64,000 nucleotides of DNA from Marsupella aquatica (Eukaryota > Marchantiophyta). The stretch spans positions 4,464,001 through 4,528,000 of the forward strand of contig OZ316893.1 in NCBI GenBank assembly GCA_973895155.1, in the 5' to 3' direction. The position numbers and the translations under genes are program-made. The first letter of the stretch is position 1. The number at the start of each line of letters is the position of its first letter. Of this stretch, positions 1 through 11,700 are shown in pieces. The notes under the pieces are model-generated. The model searched no databases and was not told where the DNA came from. It saw only the letters and a program-made list of their open reading frames with translations.

Positions 1-11
1 ATCTCCCCAAG

Positions 12-1267
12 TCTAGCATTCTAACTCAAACTCAACAAACATTGGTAAGTACTAAGTCTGCCATAGGTCCTCCCGATGCCATAAGTCGAAACCAGAACCA
101 ACGCCCATTGTTTGTCCAGAATAGCTCCTTCCTTGGGTGCGGCCCAGGTTCCCCCTCGTACCTGTCCATCACCAACTGACCTCCCTGCCCCCAAGACATA
201 CTCATGGCCCAAATAGCGTAGCTTGTCCTAAGCTTGTCCCAACACGTCGGGACCAGAACGGCCTCGACCCCGGCCCCGACTTTAGCAACCAACTCCTGGT
301 TCTTGCCCTGCTGATGGTCTAGGGGCCAAGTGCCCTTGGAACTCAACCTCCATGCCTACTTGGTCTTGCCTCCCCAACACAAGCTCCCTTGAGAGACTGA
401 ATGTGGCTTGGCTGCTGTTTCGGCAGGATTTGGCAAGCGAGCGAGCTAACACCCGCAAACCTCAAGAACCTATGGTGACCCCAGACCCAGCTAAGCTCAA
501 GAGGATGTATTTCTCCTCGAGAGCTTTCCAACACACCCAAGAAGTTCTCCAATGGACTTCCCGTTGGGAAGTTATCATCGTTTTTGTTTGGCATTTTCCC
601 TTAGTGTTGCGACCGCTGCGGCTCATGACTTCAGCTCACCCTTAGCCCCCAGGGAGACACCACTCCCCTCATATATGCTTATGGAGACCTACCACCCCTG
701 GACCAACTTTGGTCCTCAGACTTTTGGTCCACAACCCGGATCCTATCCCGCCTATATGGGTGCGCCACCAACTGGCAATGCCCATAACTTCTTAGTTAGG
801 CATCCGCAAGCAAAGTTCCTTGCCCATTGTGATTGGTCCGACCCAGCTCTCATGCTTAGGCCCTTAGATCTCATTGTCGCTCGGGGCCTCTGATCGACCA
901 AACCTGGATCGGGCCATAACTTGCGCCCCAAGCGTCCGTTGCCCATGGCGTCAACTCCATTGGCCTTGGGCCCAAGAGGAGCTCTCACTCAAACCCTCAG
1001 AACTCAAAGTCCGTCAAGGGGTCCGAACGGTCGACCTTGAGCCCGGCCCCTTTCCCCTTGACCTGACCAGCTCTCAGCTAGTCTAAGTCCTTAGTGTGTG
1101 TCACCAACTTGGCGTCTTGCCTTTGCTAAGGCCACGTCTCATTGCTCACAAGTCTCCCCATGCTAAGTCCTCCCCAGATGGCCTATTCGGGCCTGGACCA
1201 TAAGGGAGCTCGATGTTGGAGTCAGCGACGCCAAAGCTAAGTGTTAAGGTAGTCAAGTTTCGCGACT
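12..1267. repeat. Diverged 1.26 kb dispersed repeat, copy A
   Basis: This segment matches 18541-19799 in the same orientation along its whole length, with many substitutions and a few indels. Both copies begin with TCTAGCAT and end at a GTTAAGGTAGTC...CGCGACT stretch, after which the flanks differ. Short ORFs inside it are not shared intact between copies, so it does not look protein coding. It may be part of an LTR or of an unclassified retroelement. Copy A runs into the window edge, so its true start is unknown. Confidence 0.75.
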
Positions 1268-1710
1268 AGTCAGATTCAATCGGCGACTAAGATGTCTTTA
1301 TAAGTGTAAGTGAAGTTACACTTCTCTGCTACAAAACTTGGTCTAATTCAAGAAAATTCATATACTTGCAGTTCGATATTCCAAGCAATTAAGTTGTCTA
1401 GCAATTGCCTACGTCAAGTCGATCTGCAGAAATTGGGTAGTTTGGATGTGCTCGGTGATGCGAGTCAATGTTAATCTCATGACTAAGATCCAATGATTGA
1501 GATTGAGGTAGAATCATTGTGGGACTGAGACAGTGCACAAAATTTTGAAGATCCATCGACAACATTTAGAGATCAAGGCTCAAGCGATGGGCACTGGGCA
1601 ACCTAGTGGACCGACTAGTGATTTTGGGCACCAGTTGCATGAACAGCGATACCTAATGGAACAATAGTGCTAGCATCCTAATTTTGGAGGTCCTACTTGC
1701 TGGCAAACAG
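1268..1710. other. Non-coding stretch, possible tail of the repeat
   Basis: Beyond the shared repeat there is a TATA-like CTTTATAAG near 1297 and a TTACACTT / AAGTGTAA pair. This would suit the promoter and R-U5 part of an LTR, but I found no primer-binding site and cannot confirm it. Nothing else is recognisable. Confidence 0.3.
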
Positions 1711-1884
1711 ATTAACAATGCAGGAATTGATAACGTAGAAGTTAACTTTGAGAATGCAACAACCGTTTTGGAGACAAACTTCTTTGGAGTCAAAAGACTG
1801 AAAGAGAAATTGAAGCCTCTATTTAGACCATCACCATTTGGAGCACGTATTGTGATGGTTAGCTCACAAGTGGGATCACTTAAG
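1711..1884 (+). pseudogene. Short-chain dehydrogenase/reductase exon relic
   Basis: A 58-codon open segment is bounded by a CAG acceptor (1708-1710) and a GT donor (1885). It contains NNAG, the family's structural motif, then a helix of the type VLETNFFGVKRL, then ARIVMVSS, which holds the first catalytic Ser region. This order and spacing fit plant menthol-dehydrogenase or carbonyl-reductase-like SDRs, which reduce small carbonyl compounds with NADPH. The upstream Gly-rich cofactor exon and the downstream YxxxK active-site exon are not recognisable within 1 kb on either side. I therefore call it an isolated exon or gene fragment, not a working gene. Confidence 0.5.
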
Positions 1885-4428
1885 GTAACATAATGTGGAC
1901 AAACATTTCTTTCAGCATTTGTCTCTACTATACTGCATCACTATACTTCCCGGGCAAGGATCGAGATGGGAGGAGCGAGGTGGGAAAGGAAAGGTTCGCA
2001 AGTCCAACTTGACATTGGAAATGAATCCGGCGCCTTTCGCTGAAGCTCAATCAATTCTTGAGGCCATTCTGCCATGTGGAGATAGACTACAGCACAACTT
2101 TGCTTTGCAAAACTTATGAAATTAGATGTCTTACAAACTGGCAGAACCTCTCTCGAAGAACAAGATGTTATGTATCAATCAATTACCTTTTCTCAGATTT
2201 GTATGGACACGCTTGATTGACCCACTTGAGAGCAATGGACATACATTTATGGAAATGGTTGTGCAGGACTCAAAGGCTCGCCCATAACGCAAGACAATGT
2301 TGTTTAAAGTTTGCATAGATGAGCGGGGTGACTCCACCTAAAATCTTGCCATAGCTCTCGCCATTATTCAGCGTCACACATTGTATAACACATTTATCTA
2401 CATCACACATTGTCCAACACATATCTCCCTACTTTTCCATCTCAATCAAAACAGATGGGGGTCCACGAACTAATTTTACAATATCTTTTTCATGACTGTT
2501 AGATTTACCATATACACACCCTGCAGGCTTGCCCTCCTTCCCCACAGTGCCACCCAATCACCCTCCCTCTCTGCCTTGCAATGACCCTCCCACGTGCAAT
2601 GGAGGGTTGTAGCCCTCACCTCCCATTGGATGTTTCTGTGTATATGGGTTTACCATATACACACCTTGCATGCTTGCCCTCCTTCCCTGCAGTGCCGTTC
2701 CCTCACCCTCCCCATGGGCATGCCCTCCTGCATTGGGGAGGGGAGGAGAGGAAGGGAAATGAGAGGAGGAACTCAAGGGGAAAAGGGAACAAGTGAGGGC
2801 AAAATAAGATGAAAAACCTACTCCCTCTCCATATGTGACAGGTTACCCGTCTCACAATTACTTGTTACCCATTAAAATGCCGCGGGTGTAAGTCATAGAA
2901 CTCACCACGTGTCATTGTGTGAAGTAGTTGCTGTTTTACCGTTAAGGAGCTTCATGTCTTTTCAAATGTCTCGGATCTCCATGGGGACTTTAGCTCTAAA
3001 GGATATTCTCTCTCACTCCTGCGGAATGGATCAGAGAACATTTTTAAGTTTGTCTGTCATTTTCCTTCAGAAGGCAGAAAATAAGTATCTGTACACATGT
3101 TTACTTCTCAATCCATTGATGTGTTCAAGTTTCTTTTCCTTTTGTTCGCTCTATTGAGATTGATCACAGGTTTTGGGCCAAGAAACACCTTGCTTGTTTT
3201 TAAGCTTGCACATTGTCACATTCTAGTTAATTTTTTCTTTGCAAAGTGTGATAGCATTGCATGCTTGGACCCTGCAATGCTTCACTTGTCTTGCACCCTA
3301 CGGTTCTGTTTCCCTTGCAACAACATCCAGCCATCCAAAAAGTGGACACTTCCATAACCACAACTTACATGACTGCACATACAATATGGTCCGAACAACA
3401 TGAACACTTTTATAACAGCCACTCTGCCACAATGACAACCCAGGCAATTGAAACTACAATTGACTTCCACAACCACAACATGGCTGGAGTGACCACTCAC
3501 CCACAACAAGACAGACGTCACAATGATAATTGTGCAATACACAGGCAATTATGGGTTCGAAGTTCATCTTGCTTCCATGACACTTGGTTTCCTTCCCTAA
3601 ACAACCCTTCCACGCCTCAATGACATCCTTGCCGCACAGATGCACCCTTGCAACGATGACACATATTACGTCTCAGCAACTTCCTTACCTCCACAATATC
3701 TCGGTCCTTGCCTCTCTTGCTTTTCTTTGTTTCAACTTGAATTTTTTTGTGCAACGCAAATGGATTGGGTTCCTTTCTTCGATCATAACGATACCACTTT
3801 GAGCATGATCGTGCTTTCTGTTTGTTCAAGTTTGTAGTGGTCAAAGCTAGGAGTGGGAGTTGGACCCATGGTGGTCAAATAAAGGAGCTGTAGGCTTGGG
3901 GTGCATACTTACAATGGGACTTACAAAACCCTGCCACAGGAACAGGAACTGTGTGGGAGTAAATACAGGCATCTTTGAGTAATATTTGCAAATGGTTTTA
4001 AAAGTGTAAGATGCAAAGGTAAGTAGTATCCACTCTAATAATAAGAATCAAGAACTATAATACAATGTTCCCCCTTTTTATGCAGTGGTAGTCTTTTGCA
4101 TTTGAAAGGCCCCAAAAGTAAAGAATCTGACCAAAGAGAAGGAATAAACCAAGATAGAATTACATTTAGTGCAAAGGAAAGAATGACACGTTTTCCAAGC
4201 AATAAATAATGGGGCTGCCAATACACTATAATCAAGTAGTTTTGGGACCATCTATGCATAGGAAGCCATTTGTGCATAGAAAATTCTCCTCCCTCTACCA
4301 TCCATGCCCATACATTCATATCCAGTACCCCCATGAAAATTTATGTCATATGAGGAGCTTAATTGATTACAAATATTACATAATGTAATAGAAAACCATC
4401 AAACCAAAATGTAGTGAAAAAGAGGGAA
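1885..4428. other. Intergenic DNA, no gene recognised
   Basis: Several ORFs of 60-120 codons occur here, for example at 3261-3623, but they are low in complexity and resemble no family I know. A short sequence ending in CCATATACACACC...GCATGCTTGCCCTCCTTCC is repeated at about 2507-2545 and 2649-2690. Confidence 0.4.
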
Positions 4429-4455
4429 GGGGGGGGGGGGGGGGGGGGGGGGGGG
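4429..4455. repeat. Poly-G run of 27
   Basis: There are 27 consecutive G residues, flanked by A-rich DNA. The tract length is likely to be unstable in sequencing and possibly in vivo. Confidence 0.95.
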
Positions 4456-4599
4456 AGGGAAGCCAGGCCGTTTTAGGTTTAAAAGGAATTAAAAAATAAA
4501 ACAAAAAACAATGAAAAAAGTCATTTTTACTGGTGGTACTCTGTGGTTCTTGCGGGGGTTCTTGTCGGGCATTTTTGCGCCATTATATCTTTTACCAGA

Positions 4600-5130
4600 T
4601 AACATTTTTGGTTGCAATAAGATCTTTTTAACAAAAAAATATTTTACACCATGATATTTTTCTCAACATCTTTAGTATAAAGTCATCTATTAACTACGGA
4701 TTGACATCTTTTGCCAGACAATATCTTTTATTACTTAGACATGTTTTGCGCAATGATATCTTTTACTTAGCAACATCTTTTGAGCAACAAGTGAACATAT
4801 TTCATTTATTGACATTTTTTGCACAACATCTTTTACTTAACAAAATTTAATGCAACGACATAGTTTACTTCACAATATCTTTGACATAACAACATCTTTG
4901 GCATCACGATATATGTTTTACTTGACGACATCTTTGACATTATAATAACATCATTTTACTTGACGATATCTTGGACATAATGTTCAACATTATTGGCATC
5001 ACGATATCTTTTTACTTTACAACATCTTTGGTGGCATGATTGTTGTTTGCTTGACATCTTTAACATAACGACATTGTCTTACTTGACTACATCTTTTACA
5101 TAACAACATTTTTTGGCGACACACCTTTTT
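4600..5130. repeat. Degenerate ACATCTTT / TTTTACTTGAC simple-sequence tract
   Basis: More than fifteen imperfect copies of ACATCTTT, ATATCTTTT and TTTTACTTGACGACAT words follow one another with irregular spacing. It reads as a decayed tandem array with a unit of roughly 20-45 bp. No coding potential is seen. Confidence 0.6.
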
Positions 5131-5460
5131 TTCTCAACACCATCCAGGTATTGAGCTAGTATTTGTAGTGGTCTATTTTAGCTACAAAGTTACCATAGCC
5201 TAGCTCCACTATGACCTCAGCCTAGCTCCACTATTACCATACCCTGTACAGTTTCACTATGACCTCACCTTTCTCACTCTCACAGCCTCTGCACACATAC
5301 TGAATGTTCAATTGTGAGCACACATATATATGCTCCTCTTGGGTATACCCCATCCCATGGTCTATGGGAACCTAGAACTCAAACAAGTGCTAGCCTAGTT
5401 TGCTAAAGAGTAACTAGCACTATTGAAAGTAAATAGGTTATACTAGAGGCATAACCTAAC

Positions 5461-5508
5461 ATGCGTCTTGGTAATTTCTATTGCATGCATCTTTGTAATT
5501 TCTATTGC
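5461..5508. repeat. Two-copy 24-bp tandem repeat
   Basis: Two adjacent 24-nt units, 5461-5484 and 5485-5508, share GTAATTTCTATTGC and differ at a few positions. The surrounding 5131-6564 is AT-rich with no gene that I recognise. Confidence 0.7.
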
Positions 5509-6564
5509 ATGTTCCCTAGGTTGCTGGATTGACTATACAATTCATGGAAAAAAAACCTACCACAGTTCCCTTACTTCTAGACCCAATCCATTGCGCCAAT
5601 AACCATAGTATATTTCAATAACAAGAGAATGGGGGTTTCACATCCATAAATTGGCACATCATGTGCGATGATTCATAGGGTCATTATATCAGTTCTAAGG
5701 GACAACTTAAAAATTTTCTCTGAATAACATCCATGTCCTTTTATTCAATTTTGAGACTAGCTTATGAGAACATTAGGGTCTTTTGAGTCAATATTTTGGA
5801 ATAATTTATATATTTAATTGAAAAAATAATAAGGGCAAGGCATAAAAATGTTGCAGGTGATGGGGAGGCCTCTATATAATGAAACCCCCAAGATGAGAGG
5901 CTAATCCTAAACTAAAGCTCAATAAAAGCTTAACAAAAGCTCTTGCAAAAGCTGAAATTAATGAGTGGGTAGAGCTAAAAAATTCAACTAAACTGAAACT
6001 TCCAACCCCATGGTTTTTGTCCCCTCCTTTGCCCACCCTGACCTCACACTAGTTTTCTTAATTTGTGTCCCAATCATATTTCCATTTTTGGTTTTTGTTT
6101 CCCTTCAACCTCTTTCATCTGATTGGTTTGATGAGGGTTATCCATTTTTTCTCAGATCTATTAAGTAAGTATGTCTCCAAGGTAAGCTGCGGCAACAAAT
6201 AATGTCTCAGCCCCAAATGGACTTGAGACCACAAAATTATGACTAAAAAACTCTTTTGATGCATCTTAGGATGGGTGTACCCTAACAGCACAAACAAAAA
6301 TAATGAAAACCCAAAATGAACAAAAACAAAATCATGAAAACCCTACAGGAATAACTGATTAATTTAAAGCACCGTCACCCTAAATCTAAGAAATATGATA
6401 TGTACCTTTTATTGTGATTGTTGTGCATGGACGCCCACCATCCTCTTTGTTAGCCAATGATTGATTGAATGTGTCAATCAATCAGATTTAAGTGCTAGAG
6501 TTAGTAACTATGTAACTTGTGTACGGAATGCAGGGTACTGGTGTGGAGGTATGCTATTTGCATA

Positions 6565-6792
6565 ATCTCTTGGTTAGAGGTAACCTTGTTTAGGACGGTA
6601 AGTATGTACTACAGTGAAATTAAGGGCAAGGGTTCTAGCCTGAACTTTGCTCCAAGAAAGCTCATAAAAGTTTCCAGGATCTCTTGTTTAGAGGTAACCT
6701 TGTTTTGGACAGTAACTATGTACTACAGTGAAGTTATGGGCAAGGGTTCTAGCCTGAACTTTGCTCCAAGAAAGCTCATAAAAGCTTCCAGG
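6565..6792. repeat. 114-bp tandem duplication
   Basis: Units 6565-6678 and 6679-6792 are about 93 percent identical. They create a 155-codon ORF on + (6517-6984) whose internal repeat is only this DNA duplication. I do not regard that ORF as a gene. Confidence 0.85.
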
Positions 6793-6942
6793 ATGCCGCC
6801 AATCAAGTTTTCTTCATGTTCTGGTCACCAAGTTGCAGGCTATAACCCGAGACCAGACCAGCATTATACTTACATGATGTGTTGTACTAATTTTTTGATT
6901 ACCATTCAGATTAGAATGATGGTTGGTATGGTTTCAAGGGCA

Positions 6943-7310
6943 TTGCTGGCTTACAACGCATGGAGGTTTAAACCAAGTTTTTAGAGGGCTATTATTGGGG
7001 TGGTTTTTAGCGTTTAGTCATCATTTGGGGTGTGTGTGGCCCTCTGTGTGGTTTGTTGTCTGCCTCGCTGGTCTTCGCCCCGGTGGCTTTTCTAAGAAAC
7101 ACATTTTTTCAAAAACTTAAAGTTAAAAGAAAAAAAGAAAAAAGAAAAAGGGGGCTATTATTGCCCATATTGCCCTGGTAACAAGGAACCAAAGCACTTC
7201 AATCCTCAAGTTTTTGCTGGCTACAATGCCTAGGGCTCAAACCAAGTTTTGAGGGGCTACTATTAGCCCCAGGTAACAAGGGAGCTGAACACTTAAATCC
7301 TGGAGGGTTT
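6943..7310. repeat. Diverged repeat pair with GGGCTATTATT motif
   Basis: The text TTGCTGGCTTACAACGCATGG...AACCAAGTTTT at 6943 recurs in diverged form at 7211. The block GGGCTATTATTG...GGTAACAAGG at 7152 recurs near 7253. It is probably an old repeat remnant of unknown class. Confidence 0.5.
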
Positions 7311-8718
7311 TCCACTCTTATTAATTTTGATTCGTTTCCTCCTTTCTTCACAATTCCAGACAGATCTCATGCAACTTTCTCTACGAAAAGATTCAAGTAA
7401 AAGACAAATAGCCAAATGCCCTTCACACTAAAGCATTATTTCCATAACGTACAAAAAAGGTACGTCACCCTCCCCGCAGTTACCGTCACCTTTCCCGGCC
7501 GTCGTTCGCCGACTTCCAAGGCGACGATGCCGTTGTCCGACAGTATAGTTCTGTCCTGAGAAGACGTTCTCAACTAACCGCAGTTTCAACCCAAACTTCA
7601 CCGCTCGACCGTCCGAGCAACCAACCGCAATCAAGGCACGACGGAGAACTCCCTACAGTACCTTACAGTATGCAAGCACAAAGTACCCTAAATCAGAGCT
7701 AATTACAAGTAATCCTCACGAACTGGCACGTTCCCGGTACACTGTAATGCGGACCAAATTACAGGTCATGCCAGTAAAAATACCGTTCCAGCATCATTGC
7801 GTTGCATACCAGTATTACAGCTCCGGTGCATTACTCCGCTACCTACTGTATTACAGCTGCGTACTATGTCAAGCTTGCTCTTGCCGTCTCCTGGCTCTCC
7901 GCTCTGCTTTTTGTCTTCTTTCTTTGACTCTTTGGTAGTTTGGTCTTTGGTCGCTTTGATCCTTCGTGGTACGTTGGAAAGCTGCACAAGTTGCACAGTA
8001 TAACAGTCGCAGTACGTCGTTTGTTCTCGTGCGACGATGGGCCGGAGGTAACAGAAGGAGGCCCGCGAGAGAGAGAAAGACAGAGCACGTGAGCTGTTTG
8101 CTGCCCTCAGCTTCGCGCCTCGAGTTTCAGTCCAGTTCTGTGGCTTTTTTGTTGTTAGTCTGTTGGGTATGCTCTCTGCATTTTTCCTCCGCGGCGACCG
8201 CAGTGCACTCCCGTCGTTTCCGCAGCTTTGAAGGGGGCAGCGGGCGAGGTGGGGATGGGAGGAGGGGTTGTCACTCTGTCTCTGAGTTTGTGAGGGAGGT
8301 GCACATGTCGTCGTTGTCCGAGGGAGTGCGGAGGGCTCCTCTGTGGTTGCTACGTTCAGGTTTACTTCCGCGTGTTTTAGTTTTTTGGAGCAAGAAATTG
8401 GGAGGAGGGGCGGGAAGAATATTGATTAATGGACGAGGATGTGGAGTTGGAACTGGAAGGAGCGATTGTCTTGGGATGGTGAAATGACGATGCAATGGAC
8501 CTGATACTAGGGATTTGAATGTTATGGTGCTGACGCTAGAGGAGACTGGGGAAGCGATTGTTGCATCGTTGAATATAAAAAATGAATGAGAGAATGAGCG
8601 GATGAATGAATGGCTTACAGTTACTGCCTAACCTGGCCAGAGCCTCGTCTAGAACATATGAGGATGAGGAAATAGGGTGACGCTGATGCTGGGGCAGGAC
8701 GAAGGAGGTTGATCAGAT
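7311..8718 (+). promoter_or_regulatory. GC-richer upstream and leader region of ANGUSTIFOLIA
   Basis: Base composition changes here from AT-rich to CpG- and purine-rich DNA, as expected for the promoter and 5' leader of an expressed gene. A TATAAAAAA string at 8574 lies about 145 bases before the first ATG and could be a TATA box, but leader introns are possible. The 173-codon ORF at 7966-8487 resembles nothing and is probably leader sequence. An in-frame TGA at 8710-8712 precedes the chosen ATG. Confidence 0.4.
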
Positions 8719-11700
8719 ATGGGGAGAGGGATTGACGGGCCAACTCCCGAGGAGGCGATGGCGTCATTGGATGTTAGGGGAGGAGGAGGAGGGGAGAGGA
8801 AGGCGATGACAAACAGACAGCTTCAAGTTGGAAAATCGAGAACAACTTCAGATGGAGGAGTGACAGGAGGACGAAAGCAGCAGCAGAAAATGTCGTACCC
8901 GATAGGGCCACCGGCGGGCTTGCCACTTGTGGTCGCTCTGAATTGCATGGATGATTGTTCCGCAGAGGCAGAGGCGTTAGACGGAGTGGCAGTAGTCGAA
9001 CACGTTGGTCTAGCGCAGGTTGGAGAAGGAAAGATCGAAGCCGCTGTGGCTGTCTTGGTGCAGTCTCTGGCGTACCTGCCTCGCGCTGCGCAGAGGCGGT
9101 TGCAGCCCTGGCAGCTCATCTTGAGCCTTGGCTGTGCAGACAAGCCCGTGGACTCGGGGCTGGCGAGCGATTTGGGCCTGCAGCTTCTTCATGTAGACAG
9201 CGGTCGGAGCGAAGAGATCGCTGATACTGCCATGGCGCTAATTCTCGGGTTGTTGAGGCGTACACCCGCCCTGGCTGCGCAAGCGGGAGCCAGTGCGGGA
9301 TGGCTTGGTGCATTGCCTGCTGCATGTCGTGGTATGCGCCGATGCCGGGGTCAAGTGCTCGGAATCATTGGCGCTTCGGCGGCAGCATGCGCCCTTGCGG
9401 TCCGGTGCCTAGCATTCAAAATGAATGTGATTTATCTGGATACCGAGGAGGTAGGTCACGATGTCTGTCCACCGAAATGCAGTACAGAAAATGCGACCTT
9501 TCTAAGTGTATTATGAATGGTATGAGCACACGACACGAGCACGGGCGGCATGACGCACATAATAAGTTCCACTTCGTTACAATATGAAGTCGGAATTATT
9601 TGGGTTTTTAACGCAATGCCGTACGTTCAGCGTTGTTTCGTGCTGCTTACTGATTGGTCCTTTAGAAACCTTATTCGTGTAGTTCTGTTTCTATCCCGTC
9701 TTGCATAGTCAGCCTCATTCTCTCTCACGTTTCTAAACTACTAGTACAGACGTGTGGGCACTGGTCTGAGGGTGGCGTTGTAATTTTTCTTTGTACTACA
9801 AGGGCTGGGTTCTGTGGACATAAACGTGTGGTTGAAGCTCTCTTCCTTTTAGTCTGCGATATCCCAACAATAGGTAGTGTTGCATCACAGGACGTATGTC
9901 ACGTATTTGAGTTCCCGAGATCGTTAGCGATTTCGGGGTTGGGACGCAAGAGCTGTGTATGATAGACCGTGCAAAAGTTGTCTTTTTGAATTTCTTGTTG
10001 ATTGAAGGCAATAGTACTCTTATTTCTGCCGTCATTTTACGATGGTGAAGAGTGTTAGGCAGATCATGGCAACTGATATGGATGTGGTCATGAAAGCAGG
10101 GGACCGATGGTAGCAGACGCCGTTGTCGAGCGTTCCCTCCTGAAGTAAAGAAAATGGACAGTCTCCAGGAGCTTCTCTCATTAAGTGACGTTGTATCGCT
10201 GCACTGTCCTCTAACTAACGAGACTGTACAGATCATCAACGCCGAAACCATCAAGTTTCTTAAGCCCGGTAATTCCGTCCTGTAGTATTCCGTCAGCGGG
10301 ACTCTCTTCAATAATGCTTAGCTGGTAGAGAAGGAAAGAGTTGGGGAGACCCGCATTGGCAGACAGAGAAGTTGCAAGGAGCGTTCGCAAAGTCAATAAA
10401 TACTTATTGTGACACATGCCTCCTTTTTGCAGATTTTATGGTTACTAGTGCCGGTAGAGTGCTCAGTCTTATATTAGTAGAATCTGACGCCGTCTTATTG
10501 TATCAGGTGCAATGCTTGTGAATACAAGCAGCAGCCATCTGCTTGACGACTGTGCCTTGAAGGAGGCGTTGATCGAGGGTACCCTTGCCGGATGTGCTCT
10601 GGACGGAGTCGAAGGCCCACAATGGCTGGAAGCTTGGGTATTAGTTTCGCAAGCTGTTAAATACTTACTACGTTTTGTAGATGCTATCTTAGTTATGGTG
10701 GTTGTAAGAAGTCCTGTAAGGTGCTTAAAATATTAACGTGGATAGAGTTACGTAAAAAATGATCTCGTCAGATGTCGCTACACATTGATCTCACCAGATG
10801 TGGCATTTGACTTTTTGGACATACTTAACTCCAATAAATGATTTTGATCACTGCGTGAAGTAATTTGGGTTGCTTTTGGTTAGAGTCTCTGTTGCTTCCT
10901 CTCTAATGAAGAGATAGATATTCGCGGATTGGCATTAAGGAGATTACGACCTTGTCCGTTGCAGACCTTTACTGCAGGCGTGTACTCGCAAGTTATAGTG
11001 AGCATATAGTGAGCACGCATCCATCTCAACGGTCTTTCAGGATGCTAAGACATTTTCCCTGCCAATTTTCTCAGGTCAGGGAGATGCCAAACGTGCTTAT
11101 ATTACCCAAAAGCGCTGACTACAGCGAAGAAGTTTGGGCCGAGATTCGAGCCAAAGCCGTGTCAGTTCTGCGATCCTTCCTTCTCGAAGGCGTAGTCCCT
11201 GTAGATGCAGCCTCTGACGAAGAAGAGGACCGAAGGGATTCTATGTGGCAAGAGGAAAGACCAGAGCCGTTGGTTAAGGAGAGCATAAATGTTGCACGGA
11301 CTAAAGATGGAGAGCAGCGACCATGTGAGAGTCAACCTGGGCAGGACTTTCGGCAGAAGCAGATGTATTTTCAGTCGCAGGAGCCTCGGGTTCATCCTGA
11401 AGCTGACTTGTCACATGGATCAGTGCAGCATGATTCAAGAAACCATAATGCCAAGGCATCTGGTAAGAAAGGCAAGAAACGGGCAGGGCGACGGAAAGCT
11501 GCTCAGCAGCAATTATCGACCACTTTGGAGACCCTAGCAGCACCTGAACGGGAAGCTAACTGGCAAGCATTACAGCGCGGAGATAATGGTCATGGTCTAG
11601 TTACGAAAGAGTCTGAAGCCGACTCTAATTCGAGGTTCGAGTCACCTGTCGAAGCTAAGGTCAAGCGTGAGGCTGATGGCGGACCTTGTCTGGAAACAAC

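Noticed and set aside
3261-3623. 120-codon + strand ORF rich in His, Thr and Asn
   Set aside because: Composition reflects local CA-rich DNA. Overlapping ORFs exist in several frames.
6517-6984. 155-codon ORF with an internal repeat
   Set aside because: The repeat is a 114-bp DNA duplication whose length is a multiple of three by chance. No family resemblance.
7966-8487. 173-codon ORF upstream of AN
   Set aside because: Ser/Arg/Gly-rich composition that follows the local GC content, with no known domain. It lies where promoter and leader of AN are expected.
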